From an uncultured Desulfuromonadales bacterium (GTDB lineage Bacteria; Desulfobacterota; Desulfuromonadia; Geobacterales; Pseudopelobacteraceae), in the NCBI GenBank assembly GCA_903868145.1, contig CAIPTY010000077.1, positions 1 through 36,088 of the forward strand: DNA of 36,088 bases, in the 5' to 3' direction. Position 1 is the stretch's first letter, and each line of letters begins with the position of its first letter. The position numbers were made by a program, and so were the translations under genes. Of this stretch, positions 7,037-15,358 are shown piece by piece. The notes under the pieces are model-generated. The model ran no database searches and was not told the DNA's origin. It was given only the letters and a program-made list of their open reading frames with translations.

Positions 7037-8253
7037 TCCATCCCCGCAGCTTCCATTATGGCTGGGTCATCGCCGCCATCGGCTTCATGATTATCTTCGC
7101 CTGCATCGGTCTGGCGCGCTATGCCTACACCATGCTGCTTCCCGCCATGCAGTCAGGACTGAGTCTGGCGGATGACCGGATGGGCTTTATCGGCACGGGA
7201 AACTTCTGCGGCTATCTGCTGGCGGTTGTGCTGGCTCCCCGCATGATCCGGCGTTTCCGGCCCCGTGCGGTGATTGCCGGTGGGCTGACACTGATTACAC
7301 TGACCCTGTCCGGCATCGGAGTCAGTCATGGCTTCCTCCTCCCGCTGGCGCTTTATTTTCTAGTCGGGATGGGTACCGGTTTTGCCAACATCCCCACCAT
7401 GGCGTTGATCAGCCAGTGGTTTCGCAGCGACCAGCGCGGCAAGGCTGCCGGGCTCATGATCGGCGGCAACGGAGCCGCTATTGTTCTTGCAGGTATCCTG
7501 GTACCTCTGCTCAACCGGACTTTCGGTGCGGACGGCTGGCGGGCGGGCTGGTTCCTCCTGGGGGGCATTGCCCTTCTGGTAACCCTCCTGTCAACCTGGC
7601 TGGTACGCAACTCCCCGGCGGACATGGGGCTGGAGCCGCTCGGCAGAAAACTGACCCCAACCCCTGATCAACTGCTACCTCAAGAGCAGAGGGGGGACGG
7701 CGCCCTTCTGCTGCGCCTCGGATTGCTCTACCTGGCCTTTGGCGCCACCTTCATGGTCTATGGCACCTTCATCGTCACCACCATGGTGCGCGACTATGGC
7801 TTCAGCGAGGCCCGTGCGGGCATCTACTGGTCGTGGGCAGGCTTCTTCAGCCTCTTCTCCGGCATAGCCTTCGGAACCCTCTCGGATCGAATCGGCCGCA
7901 GACACGGTTTGGCACTGGTATTCATCGTCCAGACCGCTGCCTATCTGTTGGCAGGACTCAAACCCGGCAGCCTTGGGCTGATGGTCTCCATCGCCCTCTA
8001 TGGCTCGGCAGTCTTTGCAATTCCGGCCATCATGGCTGCTGCCGTGGGGGATTACCTGGGGATGTCACGTGCGGCCTCGGCCTTTGCCACCGTCACTATC
8101 TTCTTCGCGGCCGGTCAGACTGTGGGACCGGCCGCCGCCGGCATGATCGCCAGGGGCACCGGGTCCTTCACACACGCCTATATGGCAGCCTCCCTGATTA
8201 CCGCTACGGCAGCACTCTTCGCACTCTTTCTGCCGAAACCGCACCGCATCTGA
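7030..8253 (+). CDS. MFS transporter, 12 transmembrane helices
   Basis: A 407-aa major facilitator with roughly twelve hydrophobic helices. The N-terminus FHYGWVIAAIGF and GLARYAYTMLLPAM, plus the loop MALISQWFRSDQRGKAAGLM after helix 4, recall the YbfB/YjiJ and oxalate/formate-antiporter-like MFS groups. The second half repeats with GTLSDRIGRRHGLALV. The substrate cannot be read from sequence. It starts with GTG at 7030 (GGAGGT at 7015-7020) and overlaps the anti-sigma gene by 7 bases, so it is the third gene of the sigma operon; an export or uptake role in the same stress response is inferred from this coupling only. Confidence 0.88.
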   Translation: MVIHPRSFHYGWVIAAIGFMIIFACIGLARYAYTMLLPAMQSGLSLADDRMGFIGTGNFCGYLLAVVLAPRMIRRFRPRAVIAGGLTLITLTLSGIGVSHGFLLPLALYFLVGMGTGFANIPTMALISQWFRSDQRGKAAGLMIGGNGAAIVLAGILVPLLNRTFGADGWRAGWFLLGGIALLVTLLSTWLVRNSPADMGLEPLGRKLTPTPDQLLPQEQRGDGALLLRLGLLYLAFGATFMVYGTFIVTTMVRDYGFSEARAGIYWSWAGFFSLFSGIAFGTLSDRIGRRHGLALVFIVQTAAYLLAGLKPGSLGLMVSIALYGSAVFAIPAIMAAAVGDYLGMSRAASAFATVTIFFAAGQTVGPAAAGMIARGTGSFTHAYMAASLITATAALFALFLPKPHRI

Positions 8254-8262
8254 TTTTTTTTG

Positions 8263-8291
8263 GGAACTTTTTCAAACATCCTGCTGTCAAA
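8263..8291 (+). promoter_or_regulatory. ECF-type promoter upstream of the secreted-protein gene
   Basis: GGAACTT (8263-8269), 16-nt spacer, GTCAAA (8286-8291): a very close fit to the RpoE consensus. It shares TGGGAACTTTT and TGTC at identical spacing with 5377-5405. The likely start (about 8298) leaves a short leader that contains the GGAGG ribosome site of the gene at 8330. Confidence 0.75.
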
Positions 8292-8329
8292 GAAATCACA
8301 GAGACTTTATTCCCCGGGAGGAACAGATC

Positions 8330-9175
8330 ATGAAGACCATCGCAGCAGTAATTCTGGCAATTGCAGTAAGTGTGACACAGGCTTGGAACGCTAACGCGGG
8401 AGATGCCGTCGAGGTTCGCATCGTCAATGATGACGGGCGTGCCCTGCCAACTTATCCGGTTAAAACGAGGAGTGCGCTGAAAAAAGTGTATGCCGAGGCG
8501 GTCAAGGGCGACCACTATCGGATCGAGGTGCGCAACAGACTCGACCGGCGGGTGGGTGTCGTAATAGCGGTTGACGGCCGCAACATCATAAGCGGTGGTA
8601 AATCCTGGCTGAAAAACAGTGAGCGCATGTATATTCTGGAACCGTACGGATCGGGATCATACTCGGGATGGCGCGCTTCCAACGATCGCATCAACCGCTT
8701 CTACTTCACAGATGTGCCCGATTCCTACGCTGCGGCATTTGGCGACGAGAGCGCCATGGGAGTGATCTCGGTTGCAGCCTATGCTGAAGTGCGCCGCCAC
8801 CAGCCGCCGCCGGTGACGCTGTCGCAATCCAATCAACGCAGTTACGAAGGCAAGAGCGCTGCAGGAGCGGCCGACCGGTCTTCAAACGCCCCGGCAGCTC
8901 CTTCTCCGGCAGAAAGCAGCATGAGGAAAAAGGCCGCCAGACCTGAAAAATCTATGGAAAGTGCTGGAACCGGCTACGGGCGCGAGGAGTATTCACCCGT
9001 AAACGTTGTATCATTTACGGCGGAGAGCAGGGCTGTTGAGACGATTCATTTCAAGTATGAGTGGCACGCCACCCTGTGCAAACTGGGTGTAATCGGCTGC
9101 GATACGCCACCCCGACGCCCCGGCAATCGCCTGTGGGACAGCGGGGGATACGCCCCGCCGCCGCCAGGCAGGTAA
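8330..9175 (+). CDS. Secreted protein of unknown function, probable ECF-regulon member
   Basis: A 281-aa exported protein. Residues 1 to about 24 form a signal peptide ending at ANA (MKTIAAVILAIAVSVTQAW then NANAG). The core (about 25-155) is rich in beta-strand pattern and contains GVVIAVDGRNIISG and NRFYFTDVPDSYAAAFGD, blocks that look conserved, but I do not recognise a named family. The second half (about 165-230) is low-complexity Ser/Ala/Pro, followed by a Pro-rich tail. No lipobox, anchor or catalytic motif is visible. It has a strong ribosome site (GGAGG 8 nt before the ATG) and its own RpoE-like promoter at 8263-8291. It is a plausible effector of the sigma/anti-sigma pair, perhaps acting in the periplasm. 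Confidence 0.75.
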   Translation: MKTIAAVILAIAVSVTQAWNANAGDAVEVRIVNDDGRALPTYPVKTRSALKKVYAEAVKGDHYRIEVRNRLDRRVGVVIAVDGRNIISGGKSWLKNSERMYILEPYGSGSYSGWRASNDRINRFYFTDVPDSYAAAFGDESAMGVISVAAYAEVRRHQPPPVTLSQSNQRSYEGKSAAGAADRSSNAPAAPSPAESSMRKKAARPEKSMESAGTGYGREEYSPVNVVSFTAESRAVETIHFKYEWHATLCKLGVIGCDTPPRRPGNRLWDSGGYAPPPPGR

Positions 9176-9194
9176 CAGATATCCCGCATAAAAT

Positions 9195-9226
9195 AACGCC
9201 CCGATTCCAGAAGGAAAAGGGGCGTT
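9195..9226. terminator. Bidirectional terminator between converging genes
   Basis: Inverted repeat AACGCCCC (9195-9202) / GGGGCGTT (9219-9226), 8-bp stem and 16-nt loop, centred in the 76-bp gap between the secreted-protein gene and pyc, which converge here. T-tracts are short on both sides (ATTTTAT on the minus strand), so efficiency is uncertain. Confidence 0.65.
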
Positions 9227-9251
9227 GATCGTTTGTATCAATCAGGTTCCC

Positions 9252-12200
9252 TCAGGCTGTCACAACCAGCAGATCCTCTTTTTCCACCTTCTCTCCCTCT
9301 TTAAACTTCACCTCTGCAACAGCACCATCTGCCCTGGCCTTGATATTGGTCTCCATCTTCATAGCCTCGGTCACCATCAGGACATCGCCAGCCTTGAACT
9401 CGTCACCCGGTTTGACGTTGACCTTGAGCACCTTGCCCGGCATGGGTGCGCCGATGTGGCTGGGGTTGCCCTTGTCAGCCTTTTCACGCGCCTTTTCGTC
9501 GGTGACGATCGACTGGTCGCGAATGATGACCGAGCGATTATTGCCGTTCAGTTCAAAGTACACGGCACGGGTACCGTCCTTCTGAACCCGTCCTATGGCG
9601 TTCAGCTTGATTATCAGGGTCTTGCCCGGTTCGATGTCCAGTGAGGTTTCCTGCCCCGGCTCCAGTCCATAAAAGAAGATCGGGGTCGGAAACACCGAAA
9701 TATCCGAGTATTCCTGGCGGTGACGATCAAACTCGGGGTATACGTTCGGATAGAGAATCGCGGAGATCAACGCCTTGTCATCAAGCCGGTGCCCGAGTTT
9801 TTCCTCCAGCTTGAGTTTCTCCTCTTCAAAATCAACCGGCTCCAGCAACTCGCCCGGACGGCAGGTGATCGGCTGTTCACCCTTCAGAATGACTTTCTGC
9901 AGAGCCTGTGGCCATCCCTGGTAGGGCTGACCCAGCATCCCCTTGAACATGCCGACCACCGATTCGGGGAAGGCCAGCTCTTCCGTCGAGGTGAACACAT
10001 CCTCCGGCTGCAGGTTATTTTTCACCAGAAACATGGCCATGTCGCCGACAACCTTGGATGAGGGTGTCACTTTGACGATATCGCCGAAGAGCATGTTGAC
10101 CTTGTGGTACATCTCCTTGCACTCGTCCCAGCGCTCGATCAGCCCCAGACCGGCAACCTGCGGTTTGTAGTTGGAGTACTGGCCGCCGGGAATCTCATGA
10201 TGATAGACCTCGGCCGTGCCCGACTTGAGTCCGGATTCGAAGGGAGCGTAGTAGTCACGCACCGTCTCCCAGTAGTTGGCGAGCTTTTGCAGTCCGTGGG
10301 AATTGACCAGCGGATCGCGTTCGGTGCCTTCCAGAGCTGCCACCAGGGCATTCAGATTGGGTTGGGCGGTCAGACCCGAGAGCGAGGAGAGCGCCGCATC
10401 GACAATATCCACACCGGCCTCACTGGCCTTGAGCAGCATCGCCCCGGCGTTGCTGGAGGTGTCGTGGGTGTGCAGGTGGACCGGGATGCCGATATTCTCC
10501 TTGAGCGCCTTGACCAGCTTGTAGCCGGCAAAAGGCTTGAGGAGCCCCGCCATATCCTTGATGGCCAATATGTGGGCTCCCATTTTTTCAAGTTCCCTTG
10601 CCATGGAGACGTAGTATTCCAGGGGATACTTGTCGCGTTTGGGGTCGGTAATGTCGCCGGTATAACAGATGGCGGCCTCGCAGATCTTTCCTGATTTGCG
10701 CACCGCCTCCATGGCAACCTTCATGCCGGTGGTCCAGTTGAGTGAGTCGAAAATGCGGAAGATATCAACGCCGGAATTGGCAGCCTCTTCAACGAACATT
10801 TCGACCACGTTATCGGGATAGTTGGTATAGCCGACGGCGTTGGAGCCACGCAGCAGCATCTGGAACAGGATATTGGGAACCAGTTCGGAGAGCTTGTGCA
10901 GGCGCTGCCAGGGGTCTTCACGCAGAAATCGCATGGAAACGTCAAAGGTGGCTCCTCCCCAGCACTCCAGCGAGAAGAGATCAGCACCCAGATAGGATGT
11001 CGGCTCGGCAATCCTGAGGATGTCATAACTGCGGACACGGGTGGCCAGATTGGACTGATGGGCGTCACGCATGGTGGTGTCCGTAATCAGCAGCTTCTTC
11101 TGCTCCAGAATCCATTTGCTGAGACCTTCAGCACCCAACTGCATGAAGAGATCCTTGCTCCCAAGCGGGCGCGGCCGGTTGGTATCGACCTCCGGTACGC
11201 GGGCCTCGATCATCTCGGCCGACTTGAGCGGCTTGACGATGCCGGGTGAGCCGTTGACAATCACCTCACCCAGAAAGCCGAGCACCTTGCTGGCCCGGTC
11301 CTTCTTCTCGCGAAACATCAGCAGCTCGGGGTGCTTATCGATAAAGGATGTGTCACAGTGCCCCTTGAGAAAAACCGGATGAGTGACGACATTCTCCAGA
11401 AATCCTATGTTGGTTTTGACACCGCGCACCCGGAACTCCTGCAGCGAACGGTGCATGATATTGGCCGCCTCGTTGAAGGTGAGACCCCAGGAGCTTACCT
11501 TCACCAGGAGCGAGTCGTAATGCGGTGTAATCTTGGAGCCGGTGAAGGCGTTTCCCGCATCAAGCCGGACACCGCACCCCGCCGCGGAACGGTAGGTCGT
11601 CAGGGTTCCGAAGTCGGGGGCAAAATTATTGGCCGGATCCTCGGTTGTAATGCGGCACTGGATGGCATAACCGCGCATGTCGATTGCTTCCTGACCGGAA
11701 ATGTTGATCTCGGGGTCGGACAGCTTGTGGCCGCAGGCCACCAGGATCTGGTTCTGCACAAGATTACGGCCTGTAATCATTTCGGTGACGGTATGCTCCA
11801 CCTGGATACGGGGATTCATCTCGATAAAGTAGTGCTTGCCCTCTCCATCAACCAGAAACTCGATAGTTCCGGCGTTGCGGTACTTCACATGACCGGCAAT
11901 CTTGATGGCCGCGGCACAGAGTTCATCCCGCTGAGCCTGGGATAAGGAGAGGGACGGAGCAAACTCTACCACCTTCTGGTGGCGTCGCTGCACCGAACAG
12001 TCACGGTCAAAGAAATGCACCAGATTGCCGTAATTGTCGCCCAGCACCTGTACCTCGATATGCTTGGGGTTGGCCAGATAGCGTTCCAGAAAGACCTCGG
12101 CGTTCCCGAAGGAAGCCTTGGCCTCACTCCCTGCCGCGACCAGTCCTTCCAGAAGTTCTTTCCTGTTATGAGCCACCCGCATGCCGCGACCACCACCACC

Positions 12201-12698
12201 GGCCGAGGCCTTGATGATGATTGGATAGCCATGTTCCTTGGCGAATTTGAGAGCCTCCTCTTCCTTCTCAATCGGCTCTTCTGTGCCAGGTACCACGTTG
12301 ACGCCGGCCGCGATGGCGGCCTTTCGCCCGGCAACCTTGTCTCCCAGCGCACGCATCATCTCGGATGTCGGGCCGATAAAGGCGATACCGTTGACCCGGC
12401 ACTCTTCCGCAAACTCGGCGTTTTCAGCCAGAAAACCATAGCCGGGGTGGATGGCGTCAACATCGGCCTTGAGCGCCAGCGCGAGTATCTCATCAATTCC
12501 CAGGTACGCATCAATGGGAGCCTTGCCCTTGCCGATCAGGTATGCCTCGTCCGCTTTATAGCGATGCAGCGAAAGCTTGTCTTCCTCGGAATAGATGGCC
12601 ACCGTGCCGATACCAAGCTCGGTACAGGCCCGGAAAATACGGATGGCAATCTCGCCGCGATTTGCAGCCATAACCTTGCGGAATTTGTGTTTCTGCAT
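9252..12698 (-). CDS. pyc: Pyruvate carboxylase, single-chain
   Basis: A 1148-aa biotin enzyme that makes oxaloacetate from pyruvate, bicarbonate and ATP. Domains in order: biotin carboxylase (about 5-450; KVMAANRGEIAIRIFRA, KASAGGGGRGM, EMNPRIQVEHTVTE), carboxyltransferase (about 530-810; DTTMRDAHQSNLATRVR, HLHTHDTSSNAGA), the PYC-type tetramerisation region, and a C-terminal biotin carrier domain with EAMKM, biotinylated at Lys1114. The length equals that of alpha4-type PYCs, not the two-subunit form. A GGAG ribosome site lies 6 nt before the ATG. It stands alone with an AT-rich upstream region containing two palindromes (12732-12785). In acetate-oxidising relatives this is the anaplerotic route from pyruvate. 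Confidence 0.97.
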   Translation of the reverse strand: MQKHKFRKVMAANRGEIAIRIFRACTELGIGTVAIYSEEDKLSLHRYKADEAYLIGKGKAPIDAYLGIDEILALALKADVDAIHPGYGFLAENAEFAEECRVNGIAFIGPTSEMMRALGDKVAGRKAAIAAGVNVVPGTEEPIEKEEEALKFAKEHGYPIIIKASAGGGGRGMRVAHNRKELLEGLVAAGSEAKASFGNAEVFLERYLANPKHIEVQVLGDNYGNLVHFFDRDCSVQRRHQKVVEFAPSLSLSQAQRDELCAAAIKIAGHVKYRNAGTIEFLVDGEGKHYFIEMNPRIQVEHTVTEMITGRNLVQNQILVACGHKLSDPEINISGQEAIDMRGYAIQCRITTEDPANNFAPDFGTLTTYRSAAGCGVRLDAGNAFTGSKITPHYDSLLVKVSSWGLTFNEAANIMHRSLQEFRVRGVKTNIGFLENVVTHPVFLKGHCDTSFIDKHPELLMFREKKDRASKVLGFLGEVIVNGSPGIVKPLKSAEMIEARVPEVDTNRPRPLGSKDLFMQLGAEGLSKWILEQKKLLITDTTMRDAHQSNLATRVRSYDILRIAEPTSYLGADLFSLECWGGATFDVSMRFLREDPWQRLHKLSELVPNILFQMLLRGSNAVGYTNYPDNVVEMFVEEAANSGVDIFRIFDSLNWTTGMKVAMEAVRKSGKICEAAICYTGDITDPKRDKYPLEYYVSMARELEKMGAHILAIKDMAGLLKPFAGYKLVKALKENIGIPVHLHTHDTSSNAGAMLLKASEAGVDIVDAALSSLSGLTAQPNLNALVAALEGTERDPLVNSHGLQKLANYWETVRDYYAPFESGLKSGTAEVYHHEIPGGQYSNYKPQVAGLGLIERWDECKEMYHKVNMLFGDIVKVTPSSKVVGDMAMFLVKNNLQPEDVFTSTEELAFPESVVGMFKGMLGQPYQGWPQALQKVILKGEQPITCRPGELLEPVDFEEEKLKLEEKLGHRLDDKALISAILYPNVYPEFDRHRQEYSDISVFPTPIFFYGLEPGQETSLDIEPGKTLIIKLNAIGRVQKDGTRAVYFELNGNNRSVIIRDQSIVTDEKAREKADKGNPSHIGAPMPGKVLKVNVKPGDEFKAGDVLMVTEAMKMETNIKARADGAVAEVKFKEGEKVEKEDLLVVTA

Positions 12699-12731
12699 GG
12701 GAACTCCTTGTCAGGGGATTTTGTAAAATAA

Positions 12732-12785
12732 TTTAGTATTACTAAAATTATGCAGTTATTATAAATAGTTAGGTGAATATTATTC
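12732..12785 (-). promoter_or_regulatory. pyc upstream region: TATAAT box and two palindromes
   Basis: On the minus strand a perfect TATAAT lies at 12763-12758; no good -35 is seen 16-18 nt upstream. Instead the palindrome GAATA-T-TATTC (12775-12785) covers that position, and a second palindrome, TTTAGTA-T-TACTAAA (12732-12746), lies just past the expected start site. Their centres are 41 bp apart, close to four helical turns. This suggests a regulated promoter, but no regulator is identified. Confidence 0.5.
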
Positions 12786-12869
12786 GAGCACTTAAACAGA
12801 TTGGGGCAGTTTTGTCAATCCTGATTTTGCTGGCGCCCCCGCACCGGCTGTGAGATTATTCCGTGGCGT

Positions 12870-12898
12870 TTGCCTTTGTCTCTGAAAGCATGTATAAA
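12870..12898 (+). promoter_or_regulatory. Sigma70-type promoter of trpC
   Basis: TTGCCT (12870-12875), 17-nt spacer, TATAAA (12893-12898). A start near 12905 puts the trpC ATG about 40 nt downstream and supports the 12944 start over an upstream in-frame ATG at 12863. A small inverted repeat GCCC-N5-GGGC (12903-12915) sits at the expected start site. Confidence 0.6.
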
Positions 12899-12943
12899 GA
12901 CTGCCCATATAGGGCCTTACTCACTCATAGGAAAAAATTACGC

Positions 12944-13750
12944 ATGCCCATCGACACACCCGACATCCTGAAAAAAATCATCGCCCATAAGCGGGAGGAA
13001 GTTGCAACGGCGAAATCTTCCACTTCGTCTGGCGAGCTTAAGTCCCACATTGCCGACCTGGAGGATGTACCGCGCGGTTTTGAGAGGCATCTGCGAGAAG
13101 CAGCCTCCTCAGGCTGGACTGCCATCATTGCCGAGATCAAGAAAGGCTCCCCCAGCAAAGGTGTCATCCGACCTGACTTTGATCCGTTGGAGATCGCCGA
13201 GATCTATCAGAATAACGGCGCAACATGCCTGTCGGTTCTGACCGATGAGAAGTTTTTTCTGGGGCACCTGCGCTTTCTTGGCCTGATCCGCGAAACGGTC
13301 TCATTGCCGCTCCTGCGCAAGGATTTCATCATTGATCCCTTCCAGATCTACGAGGCGCGCGCAGCCGGAGCCGATGCGATCCTGCTTATTGCCGCCTGTC
13401 TGGAACTATCGCAGCTGCGGGATTTCCATGCACTTGCCAGAGAACTTCACCTGGATGTGCTGCTGGAAGTGCATGATGAAGCAGAGATGGAAACTGCGCT
13501 GAATACCACCTGCACACTGCTGGGTGTCAATAACCGCAATCTGCACACCTTTGAGATCAATCCTGACACCACGTCCAGACTGGCTCGCATGATCTCTCCG
13601 GAACGCCTGCTGGTTGCAGAGAGCGGCATCGAAAACAGGGCCGATATCGTCAAGTTGAAGGCGGACGGAGCGTCAGCCTTCCTTATCGGCGAATCACTGA
13701 TGCGCCACGAGGATATGGGCGCCAAGCTTCAGGAGCTGCTGAATGACTGA
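12944..13750 (+). CDS. trpC: Indole-3-glycerol phosphate synthase
   Basis: A 268-aa TIM-barrel enzyme of tryptophan biosynthesis that converts CdRP to indole-3-glycerol phosphate. Active-site residues are in place: E64 and K66 in IIAEIKKGSPSKG, K126 in LLRKDFIID, E175 in LLEVHDEAE, N197 region in GVNNRNL, and E226 in LVAESGI, aligning with E51, K53, K110, E159 and E210 of the well-studied archaeal enzyme. The ATG at 12944 is preferred: the frame is open to 12863 but the promoter at 12870-12898 lies inside that extension. No other trp genes are in the window, so it is separated from the rest of the pathway here. It overlaps the next gene by 8 bases. Confidence 0.95.
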   Translation: MPIDTPDILKKIIAHKREEVATAKSSTSSGELKSHIADLEDVPRGFERHLREAASSGWTAIIAEIKKGSPSKGVIRPDFDPLEIAEIYQNNGATCLSVLTDEKFFLGHLRFLGLIRETVSLPLLRKDFIIDPFQIYEARAAGADAILLIAACLELSQLRDFHALARELHLDVLLEVHDEAEMETALNTTCTLLGVNNRNLHTFEINPDTTSRLARMISPERLLVAESGIENRADIVKLKADGASAFLIGESLMRHEDMGAKLQELLND

Positions 13751-13991
13751 TGCGGATAAAAGGCTGAAGAAACAGGGCATCGGGCTGGCTGTTTTTGCTT
13801 TTGCAGCCTATGCCATCGGTGGTGTTGGCACGTTTGGCGGCATCGCCATGATACTGCTGATGAAAGGACATGATTTTATGGGGTGGGGAGAGGGGCGCAC
13901 CATCGGATACCTGTTTCTCTGCGTGGGGCTCTGTCTCTCCATTCTGGGTGTCCTGCTGATGCGCCTGTTCCGCAACCGTGGTATGGTGTAA
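13743..13991 (+). CDS. Small two-helix inner-membrane protein, unknown function
   Basis: An 82-aa protein with a short basic N-terminus (MTDADKRLKKQ), two hydrophobic helices (about 12-38 and 53-75) and a basic C-terminus (MRLFRNRG), predicting both ends in the cytoplasm. A Gly/Asp-rich loop (KGHDFMGWGEGR) joins the helices. I do not recognise the family. The start overlaps the trpC stop by 8 bases, so it is translationally coupled to trpC, although nothing ties it to tryptophan synthesis. It ends 8 bp from the converging S41 peptidase gene, with no terminator visible between them. Confidence 0.7.
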   Translation: MTDADKRLKKQGIGLAVFAFAAYAIGGVGTFGGIAMILLMKGHDFMGWGEGRTIGYLFLCVGLCLSILGVLLMRLFRNRGMV

Positions 13992-13999
13992 AAGTCCGG

Positions 14000-15352
14000 T
14001 CAGCGGCTCATCAGACCCTGTTCTTTAACCAGAGTCAGCGACCGTAGCAGTTCCAAAGCCCGCTGGAGCTGATAATCCTTTTCCAGATCTGCATCCCCCC
14101 TGCCAACAGAGGGAGGTGGAGATGGTGGAACAGCCGGGACTGCCGGTTTGCTGGTTTCCTTTCCCTCCACCGGCGCAAGCCGATTTTCCAGATCCTTTTC
14201 CTTTAAACCCATCTCCCGACCTTTTTGAGACACAGGCCTGACGGCATCTACCACAATGTCCGGAACGATCCCCCTGGCCTGAATAGAGCGACCGCCCGGC
14301 GTGTAGTACCGTGCTGTAGTCAGCTTGAGCGCCGCATTGCCCTGCAGGGGAAAAATGCTCTGCACCGAACCCTTGCCAAAACTCTGCGTACCCATGACAA
14401 CTGCCCGCTTGTGATCCTGCAAGGCACCGGCAACAATCTCGGAGGCGCTGGCACTGCCGCCATTGACCAAAACCACCATCGGATAGCGCGGCTCCTTTTC
14501 ACCCACCGTTGCATTGAAAGAACGGCTGGCGCCCGCCATCCTGCCTTTGGTCGACACGATCAGGGATCGAGAGAGATCATCCCCGATAAAGCAGTTGGCA
14601 ACCTCGACGGACGAGTTGATCAGGCCACCCGGATTATAGCGCAGATCCAGCACCAACCCCTTCAGTTCACCTCCCGATGCCGCCTTAAGATCCTGCAGAG
14701 CTTGCCTGAACTCGCTGCCGGTGCGCTCCTGAAACTGTCCGATTCTTATGAAACCATACCCCGGAGCCAGAATTCGAGACTTGAGGCTCCTTATTTTGAT
14801 GATATCGCGTATCAGATTGAAAATAAGTGGCTTGGGGGAATCTCCCCGCAGGATGGTCAGCGAGACCGCCGTCCCCCGCTCACCCCGCATGAGCTTCACG
14901 GCTGCGGAGATATTCATGCTGCGGGTCAACGTGTCGTTGATCTTCGCGATATGGTCATTTGACTGGATTCCTGCACGCAGCGCCGGTGTGTCATCAATCG
15001 GGGCAATTACCGTCAACCGCCCGTCCCTGGTTCCCAGCTCGATACCAACCCCGCCAAAAGTGCCGGACATCTGGACTTCCATCTCCTTGTAAGGCTCGGG
15101 TGGCAGATAGGCACTGTGGGGATCAAGCGAGGTCAACATTCCATTGACCATGCTCTCGACAATTTTCTGTGAATCCGGCTTCTCAACATAACTCCTTGCA
15201 ACAGCTCGATACGCCTCGCGCAGGAGCGACAGATATGCTGCATCAGGCTGCCTGTCTCCGGGATGCCAGCGATTGAAAAGGACAAGGGCCAGACAGATAA
15301 TTATCCCTGCTGGAACAGCAATCCTCATGTATTTTAAAATTGTTCTCTGCAT
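14000..15352 (-). CDS. C-terminal processing peptidase (S41 family, PDZ domain)
   Basis: A 450-aa exported serine protease. Residues about 10-27 form a signal anchor (IAVPAGIIICLALVLF). A PDZ domain spans about 90-172 (GTFGGVGIELGTRDGRL) and the S41 catalytic core about 180-360, with the Ser-Lys dyad S302 in GGSASASEI and K327 in GTQSFGKGSVQ, spaced 25 residues apart as in Tsp/CtpA. The C-terminal 80 residues are a Pro-rich linker and a short helix. Such proteases trim periplasmic proteins and lipoproteins. It begins 6 bp after the NtrX-like gene (ribosome site AGGA), so it belongs to the same operon. Confidence 0.93.
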   Translation of the reverse strand: MQRTILKYMRIAVPAGIIICLALVLFNRWHPGDRQPDAAYLSLLREAYRAVARSYVEKPDSQKIVESMVNGMLTSLDPHSAYLPPEPYKEMEVQMSGTFGGVGIELGTRDGRLTVIAPIDDTPALRAGIQSNDHIAKINDTLTRSMNISAAVKLMRGERGTAVSLTILRGDSPKPLIFNLIRDIIKIRSLKSRILAPGYGFIRIGQFQERTGSEFRQALQDLKAASGGELKGLVLDLRYNPGGLINSSVEVANCFIGDDLSRSLIVSTKGRMAGASRSFNATVGEKEPRYPMVVLVNGGSASASEIVAGALQDHKRAVVMGTQSFGKGSVQSIFPLQGNAALKLTTARYYTPGGRSIQARGIVPDIVVDAVRPVSQKGREMGLKEKDLENRLAPVEGKETSKPAVPAVPPSPPPSVGRGDADLEKDYQLQRALELLRSLTLVKEQGLMSR

Positions 15353-15358
15353 GCGTTC

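Noticed and set aside
8254-8261. Run of eight Ts after the MFS stop as a terminator
   Set aside because: No stable hairpin precedes it. The run lies just upstream of the ECF-type promoter.
13992-13999. Terminator between the trpC-linked gene and the converging S41 peptidase gene
   Set aside because: The gap is only 8 bp and no inverted repeat is visible in it or in the adjacent coding ends.
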